Part shown: positions 57,746-64,000 of the stretch, in pieces
How positions within the stretch are numbered: the first letter of the stretch is position 1
How the letters are laid out: each line of letters starts with the position of its first letter
Source: Cristatella mucedo
Taxonomy: Eukaryota > Bryozoa > Phylactolaemata > Cristatellidae
Length of the DNA: 64,000 nucleotides
Assembly: GCA_009760855.2 (NCBI GenBank)
Contig: WPIO01000087.1
Span: 871,001-935,000 of the forward strand
Direction of reading: 5' to 3'
Position numbers and translations under genes: made by a program
The notes under the pieces: generated by a model
Database searches by the model: none
What the model was told of the DNA's origin: nothing
Seen by the model: only the letters and a program-made list of their open reading frames with translations

Positions 57746-59419
57746 TGTTATTTACTATTTTAATAGTATAGATTGTCTAAGAGCTCTAACTGCAAATATT
57801 TTTCGGTATAGTGAAAATTACTTCGCGAAAAATAAGCCTAATTTTTAAATATTTCCGTACACATCAGAGCTGAATACATTGATGATAATTTTCATGTATC
57901 CTTTAAAAATGTCAAAGGGTGAACTTTACCTGCAACCATCACAGCGAGCCAATTACTGCGGAACCCTATGCCGCTATGGAATTACATCAGTGCATAACTA
58001 CTTGTTTGTGGGCTTTTTTTTGGTGAGCAACCACCACTGCTCGTCTTAATGCATTAATCAAACATTCAGCAGCAGTGTAATTAATGAACTACCAGTTAAA
58101 TCTCTTAAAGTGCTTCGACGCTTATGCGTGACAAGGCAGCTTCTTTGTGACACAGAGGCAAATGTCCATTCAGTGCTTGACAGACACGGGCACCTCACCA
58201 CCTGCCTTTGCAACGGTACTGCACGTAGGATCGATTAACTCTTTCCGAGCAGCGGAGTTGGTAAATCCCGCAGCACAGCACTGGAGCTATGCACGTGAAA
58301 TTTTTAAGGGGACCGGCAGGAAAATTACTTACTAGCTCGCTGGAGTTCAGCTCTCTAATCTCTCGACTGGTCATGGTAGAAAGCGGCTGAGGCCGTACCA
58401 GCCAGTGCACGCCTGAAGGACAGCGTCGATAGTGATTTCGGGTCTTTCGGGGCAGCGGATGGAAAGACCTGTTTCGAGTCAGAGCTGACTCAATCGCGCT
58501 CGGCCATGCCGGCTTCCGCGAACGAGCGAAGCGACAGCTGAAGTATTCTGCACAAGCGCTCAATTCTCAGACTTCGCAATCGAATCTATCTAACCGGCTA
58601 TTGCTGCTGGTGCCCTAGCAAGCCTTTGCGTTCGGACCACTGGCTAGCCGATAGACAGAATCCAGCATGTCAAATAAGAAATCAGTTCTGTCCTACTTCA
58701 GCTCGCGAATTGTCCGTCGATAACTGCGTCGTTCAGGCCATAGCCACACACAGGGCTGAGCTTCTGCACTGCCGTCAGTTAAGGCTGATAGGGTCTTCCA
58801 AGCTAGGACCAATGGGAACGACCTCTCTTTGCCTTTTCGATGCTTCCTGACATGCGTGAAGGCGTACGCTACTGTAGAAGAAGGTTAATTTCAGTACGAT
58901 GCATGTAATTCGTCGTCAATCGGCACTAAAACGCGTCACTGTAGCGGTCTCATTTATGTAACGCTTGAGTAGACAACGAGGAAAGATGGCGATCAATAAT
59001 GTCACTGATGGAAAACTGTCGGCTCCTAACAAGGTTTTTTTCAGTAGAAACGCTAAGACCTACTTCCATCACCACCTTACAGCTGTGTGACTGTAAATGT
59101 GAAACAGTAGCTCTATTTAAACTAGTTTCGTTTCTCTGGCTGCTAAGTGTTGCTTCCTAATTTGATTGCCTAAAATGTTTAGGAAATACCCGAAATTCCC
59201 TACGAAGACCTCTTTTTTCACAAGAAAGTAAATTCAAATTGCAGTCAACCTAAAGCGAAGACAACAGCGAGTTGTGGTTCCGATTTAGCCTGAAAGAACG
59301 TCACATGGATATACTGGCTTGAATTTAATCTGAATTAATGCAAAATTACCACCGAAAGGCATTACAAAATGATAAGGCATACTATATTAGGGGCTGCAGT
59401 TGCCGTTCCCTTTACCTGG
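57746..59419. other. Anonymous region with GC-rich centre
   Basis: 58180-58860 is GC-richer than its flanks and holds a 122-codon minus frame (58195-58563) and a 74-codon plus frame (58626-58850), neither with a recognised domain. It could be an exon or promoter region. No repeat family was recognised. Confidence 0.4.
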
Positions 59420-60088
59420 TTACTTGCCTACCGGCGTGTGCAATCAGGCGATTACAGCTGGTGCAAAACTCTGCAGCTAGGCTTTTCTGTTGTGAACGGC
59501 CCAGTTGCCACATCGCACCACTTCTCGTCAACCTACACAGGCTTATAGACAAGAAACAAACTTCGAGAAATTGCAGCTCCCTTTTAGGTCCATTCACTAT
59601 TTGGCTTCAGCCTACGTTTAAGATCTACTACCAAACCAGACTAAGAATCATACCATCCGCTTTTCGGAATCTAAAGTTTTACCAATACCTCGTACAAACC
59701 TCAAATCCTTTGGAAACAATGCATTTAGTTCGTATGCTCACAAAGCCTTGAACTCACTTCTGACTGGTGACGCGACATCTCCTGACTTGACCACGTTTAA
59801 AAAGAACTTGCTAACGCACTTATTTAGGACAGCATTTTGTGGGTCCTGTGAGTTTTCCTTTAAGTGCCTATAGGCGTTGACACTGTGCATGCTGCCACTA
59901 TCGATACTTGCATGTTGACCCTGTGCATGCCACCCCTAACCATGTTATTCTTGTTGCTTATCAAGCATGATATTACTCACTATTAAATCGCGTTTTCCTT
60001 TGGAGCAAATTTAAAGGGCCTAGAAAGATATTGAGTTCTCTGAGAGAGTTTTATCACGTGTACTATTATTATTATAGTTATTATTATA
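59420..60088 (+). mobile_element. LINE-A copy (RT C terminus to tail)
   Basis: It starts TACTTGCCTACCGGCGTGTG and shows [19 protein letters not shown] in the frame 59338-59751. It continues to the 3' UTR, hairpin (60015-60050) and an (ATT)-type tail. Confidence 0.9.
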
Positions 60089-60424
60089 ATTTTCACTTAA
60101 AATATTCAGAATGAAAACGAATAGACTTAAAAGTTAGGCGAAATTTCAGCGACAATTTTCTCATAGCATAGAATCCACAGTAAAAGACAATGCCTGCATT
60201 ACGCATCTTAATTGGCAAGTTCACCCTACGTGTCGTAAAGTCGGGTTTCTGACGATTCTTCAATAACTCAAGGGTACTAGCCAAGCTATTGAGCTGGAAC
60301 AAACCAAATTTCTTGTCTTTTCTCTTTCGTAGGCATTAAAAATGAAATTAAAAATACAAGCACCCGTGCATGAAAAGCATTCAAAAGCGTTGGTAGCAGC
60401 ATGGTCGTAGTTATATAATTAAAA

Positions 60425-61600
60425 ACAAGGTGTCTCAAGTGCATGGACCAATTTAGATGTGTTATCTCTGTCTAAACAAGCCCAAATTTTAGCAATGTTA
60501 CGTAGCTGAAATAGGTAGACTTGACTTAGGGGCTGATATGGTCGTCTAATGAAAGGTCACTTTGGAACATGAAACCTAGATTTCGCACTATTTTAAACGA
60601 AAATCTGCCCCGGGAAAGCCGATTTTTAATGCTAGGCCTTCAAATTCCGGAATCACACCAGGTTCGCCAATAACTAGTCATTCGGTTTGATCATCATTGA
60701 ATTAAAAAATCGTCTCATGCCATCCATCTTCAGAGGTCATCCACAAATTGGGCGCTAGAGTTAAGAGAGTTCGACGTTCTGAAGGGCTGGGAGGAGTCAA
60801 AGCGATGGTATAAACTAGTGTCGTCAGTGAAGAAGCTAAATGATAGGATGTGTCTTGAAGTCGCTTGCACACAAAGAAGACTATGAAGCCCCCTAAACAA
60901 TCGGACCAAGATTAGAGCCTCAACGTACCCCACATTTCAGGCGCTCCTCCAATGATCGTTTTCTATTCAAATCAAAAAACTTTGGAGCCTTCAACCGACA
61001 TGCGACCTGTGCCGTTGCAGTGAAGTACCAGAGATGCAAATACGAGATTGGAGGCACTCAAGAAGGACTTAGCGATCGATGTTATCAAAATCTGCCAAAG
61101 GCTATAGAAGAACAATCAGAGTGACTCTACCTGAGTTGATATTCTAAAAAAGGGTAGTCGTAAGCCCAAAGCTATGCTGGCAATGTGGAGTTATTAACTC
61201 TATAACCAGATTGGAGCTCACCAGCTATGTGTGAAGTTCCAGCATATGAGTTCAGCTTGTCCGCAACGACACGTTCCAATGCCTTTAATAGGAACATTAC
61301 AATTGAAAATGGGCGGAAGTCGCTCAAATTCTCTTGCTCTAGTGCTGCATCCTTGATTATTGGCCTGACAAAAGACTTTTTGGAAATGTGCTGGACATGA
61401 ACTTAGGCTTACAAAATTCTTATGATGTTTATATGCGGCAGCACCAGGTCAATGCTTCGTAGAACCTAAACGGTGAATTAGATCGAAGTGACAAATTGTT
61501 CTTTTTTGAGAGGGTTACAGCTGCGATTGGTATACATCTGACAAGATGAGGTCATGTGAAGCCTCGTTGAGCTGAAACTTTTAGTCTCCTATCAGAATCG
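60425..61600 (-). mobile_element. LINE-A relic without tail
   Basis: On the plus strand it starts GTCTCAAGTGCATGGACCAA (RT C-terminal region) and runs back through the RT palm (60740-61080) and linker (61200-61600). The 3' UTR and tail are missing. It lies head to head with the next copy. Confidence 0.8.
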
Positions 61601-61639
61601 AGGAACGCGACTCCGAAACTTATGCTGCCACCCCAGAGA

Positions 61640-62540
61640 AGAACCCTGGCTTTGCCAGCTTATCTCCAGTTGAATCAGCTCGAAATCTAGGTGTTTTATT
61701 CCAAAGCGACCTCTCGCTAGACGATCATATCAGCTCCACAGTCAAATCTGCTTATTTTCAGCTTCACAACATTGCTAAATTAGGGCTTGTTTAGATAAGG
61801 ATACCACGTCCCAAGTTGGTCCATGCGTTTATGACATCCCGTCTCGATTTCTGCAATTCGCTGCATACTGGCCTACCAGCATGTGCCATCAGGCGATTGC
61901 AGCTAGCGCAAAACTCTGCAGCTAGGCTTGGCTGTCGTGAGCGTCATAGTTGCCACATTACACCACTTCTGGCCGACCTGCACTGGCTAGCAGTCAAGCA
62001 ACGGATTGACTTTAAGGTTTTGTCACTCACCTTTAGGTCCCTTTATTCTTTGGCTTCAGCCTATCTCTCCAATATACTCCCCCATCAGGCCAAGCATCGT
62101 ACCACCGGCTTTTCAGAATCCAACTGTCTACCAATACCTTGTACAAACCTCAAATCCTTTGGAGACCGTGCATTTAGTTCGCATGCTCCCAAAGCCTGGA
62201 ACTTCATCCAAACCTGCATCAGATCATCCCCTGACCTGACCACATTTAAAAAGAACTTAAAAGCACACTTACTTAGGACAGCATGTAGTGGGTCCCTGTG
62301 ATTCGTGCTTCATGTGTTTATGCGTGCTGACACTGTGCATGCTGCAACTAACCACATTTGCATGCTGACCCTGTGCATGTTACCCCTAACCTTGTTATTC
62401 ATTTTGTTTGTTTATCCAGCATGATATTACTCACCATTCAATTGCCTTTCCCTTTGCAGCAAGTGTAAAGCGCCTAGAGACGGACTGAGTTATCTGAGGG
62501 CGCTGTATCAAGTGCATTATTATTATCGAAATTATTATTA
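61640..62540 (+). mobile_element. LINE-A copy (RT C terminus to tail), well preserved
   Basis: It starts near GCCAGCTTATCTCC, followed by CGAAATCTAGGTGT (RNLGV). The 161-codon frame 61816-62301 covers the C-terminal region: [32 protein letters not shown] and [15 protein letters not shown]. Full 3' UTR, hairpin (62465-62503) and tail follow. Confidence 0.95.
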
Positions 62541-64000
62541 TAACCCTTGGTCTTGTTTACCTTATTGACAATGAAGCTCGGGAAGCGATCAGGTAGCGAC
62601 CGTGGCTCAGGTAGCGACCATGGCTCAGTTGTAGAACATGGCAAGGATGACTAGGCGGGTAGCTAACGTGGAAGTGGCTAAGTCAGATGATCGATCGCAG
62701 CTGGATCACGCATTTGCAGTTCAGCAATTTCTTACTAGAAGATTGAATTGCCTTTGCAATGATCGATTGGTACGATCTGCTGTAGATCTCACCAGCCTCT
62801 TAATCCACACCTAACCTGATTATGTGCATGCTTTTTCAAGCTTTAGCTTAGTAAACTCATCTATTTTATGTCTGAAGTAGACTATGAGCCGTCTGAGTGA
62901 GGGCACAAGCAATGCTTAGGTAGAGGTGCTCACTCGCTGAACAGGTCAACTGGTGTGCTGCAGTAGTATGCTATAAGTTATGACAGGTGATTATATAGAC
63001 TGGGCAGAATCAGCGAAAACGATTTATCGTCAGAACGACTTGGATGTCAAGAACCTTGATGTTTTTCCATACCCAGATGACTTTGAATGCATAGGAGGCC
63101 ACACACTGTACACTGAATGAGATTGGACTGCGTTCAGATATGCAGAATTTTTAATGAGAGGTGATGATAGCATGCAGTTGTAATATACAATTTGGTTCTG
63201 TGTGTGTTCCTTAGTGTGAGTCTGGTTATGATCAGGAACAACAAGAGATAAGGATTCAGTGTCCGAAATTCAGTGCTGAAGGCGTCAGATAAATTAAAAA
63301 GGATTGTTAAATACCCACGAGAAGGAAAAGTTGGTTTTTGCACAAGTGATCGATCGAAATGCAATCATAAAAATCCAAAATAAAGGAGGACTTAGTACCT
63401 GGGAACGACAGACTGCAGCCGCTAAGGGGGGCTTGTTGTTGGATGAACTGAAAATAATAGATTCGAAAGAAGTTCGCTTTAAGCGAACTGCAAATGCTTA
63501 AATTACAGGATGAGCGTGCGATAATGCCTTATGTAAATGGCCACTTCGGTTAGAGCTTGAAAGAAAGAGACGCCTGTTTAGCTCCGTTGTTAATTGACGG
63601 GAATTTAAGCGATTTTAGCTAGTTCTCCATCAATGGAACCGGTCAAATTTGCTCTCAGTAATATGACGCCTATTATTATTGATTTACTGTATAATGATCG
63701 GTAATTTTGAAGACAATCATTTTGTAGCAGGCATAAAAACCACTTAAGAGACTCACAGCAGTGCATAAAAGAGTCTGCTCAGCTTGGTTCGAGACGATGC
63801 TAAGATGTTCTAGAATGACAACTTTTGAGAGGTATGACAAATGTTGTATATCCAAGACAGTGAGCATTAGCCGAATCAAAAAAATCTTAGCAGTATTGAT
63901 TTATGGATTTTTTCAGCATTTGCAGCTAGTAAAGTTTTTTACTCTCAAATTCTTTTTGACTCTCAACTTATTGGTATATTGCCCTCTTTAGTACCTACAC
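62541..64000. other. Anonymous region to window end
   Basis: Frames up to 76 codons on both strands, no domain and no recognised repeat family. Confidence 0.45.
62591..62626. repeat. 18-bp tandem duplication
   Basis: AGGTAGCGACCGTGGCTC is repeated once with one change (CG to CA). Confidence 0.9.

Noticed and set aside
1-64000. CRISPR arrays, prokaryotic operons, phage or integron structures
   Set aside because: No regularly spaced repeats with unique spacers and no compact gene runs. The content is that of an animal nuclear genome.

Overview
This window looks like repeat-rich nuclear DNA of an invertebrate animal. The evidence is a pair of seven-transmembrane receptor genes with splice-site-like edges, many decayed non-LTR retrotransposons (LINEs), tRNA-derived SINEs, a hAT DNA transposon, and long TA, CT and CA microsatellites. 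There is no operon structure and no dense coding, so it is not prokaryotic. The receptor style suggests a lophotrochozoan (mollusc, annelid or flatworm grade), but that is an inference and the species cannot be named from sequence alone.

Only two genes look functional. Both are on the minus strand, at 21626-22849 and 48366-49517, about 26 kb apart. They encode rhodopsin-class GPCR paralogs that are closely alike through all seven helices. Each open frame runs upstream across a splice-acceptor-like tract at the same place and phase, so each gene probably has a further 5' exon that I cannot locate.

Nearly everything else recognisable is mobile DNA. I use working names. LINE-A is a CR1/L2-like LINE with a YADD reverse transcriptase, a 3' hairpin and an (ATT)n tail; about 28 pieces lie on both strands. 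LINE-B is a second, related LINE with about six pieces; its best copy is 54490-56985. SINE-1 and SINE-2 are two tRNA-headed SINE families. A hAT element of 2.7 kb at 7767-10477 has clean 14-bp inverted ends and an 8-bp target duplication. A foldback element with roughly 320-bp inverted arms lies at 46360-47306, and a small hairpin element with a TA core at 13630-13854. No LINE or transposase reading frame is intact.

Layout: 1-5.2 kb, SINE pieces, a GC-rich stretch with a 121-bp tandem repeat, and one LINE-A piece. 5.2-11.5 kb, a deeply nested cluster with LINE-A as host, SINE-1, LINE-B and SINE-2 inside it, and the hAT inside the SINE-2. 11.5-19.2 kb, LINE relics and a large octamer microsatellite split by a LINE-A. 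19.2-23.3 kb, a GC-rich stretch, a SINE-1 and receptor gene 1. 23.3-35.4 kb, mostly anonymous AT-rich DNA with relics. 35.4-47.7 kb, a dense LINE-A graveyard in both orientations with the foldback element. 47.7-54.5 kb, receptor gene 2 and more relics. 54.5-64 kb, the best LINE-B, SINE-2, further LINE-A pieces and anonymous sequence.

The most informative observation is that SINE-1 and SINE-2 end in the same hairpin-type 3' tail as LINE-A, which points to LINE-A as the source of their retrotransposition machinery. I found no convincing new multi-gene biological system.
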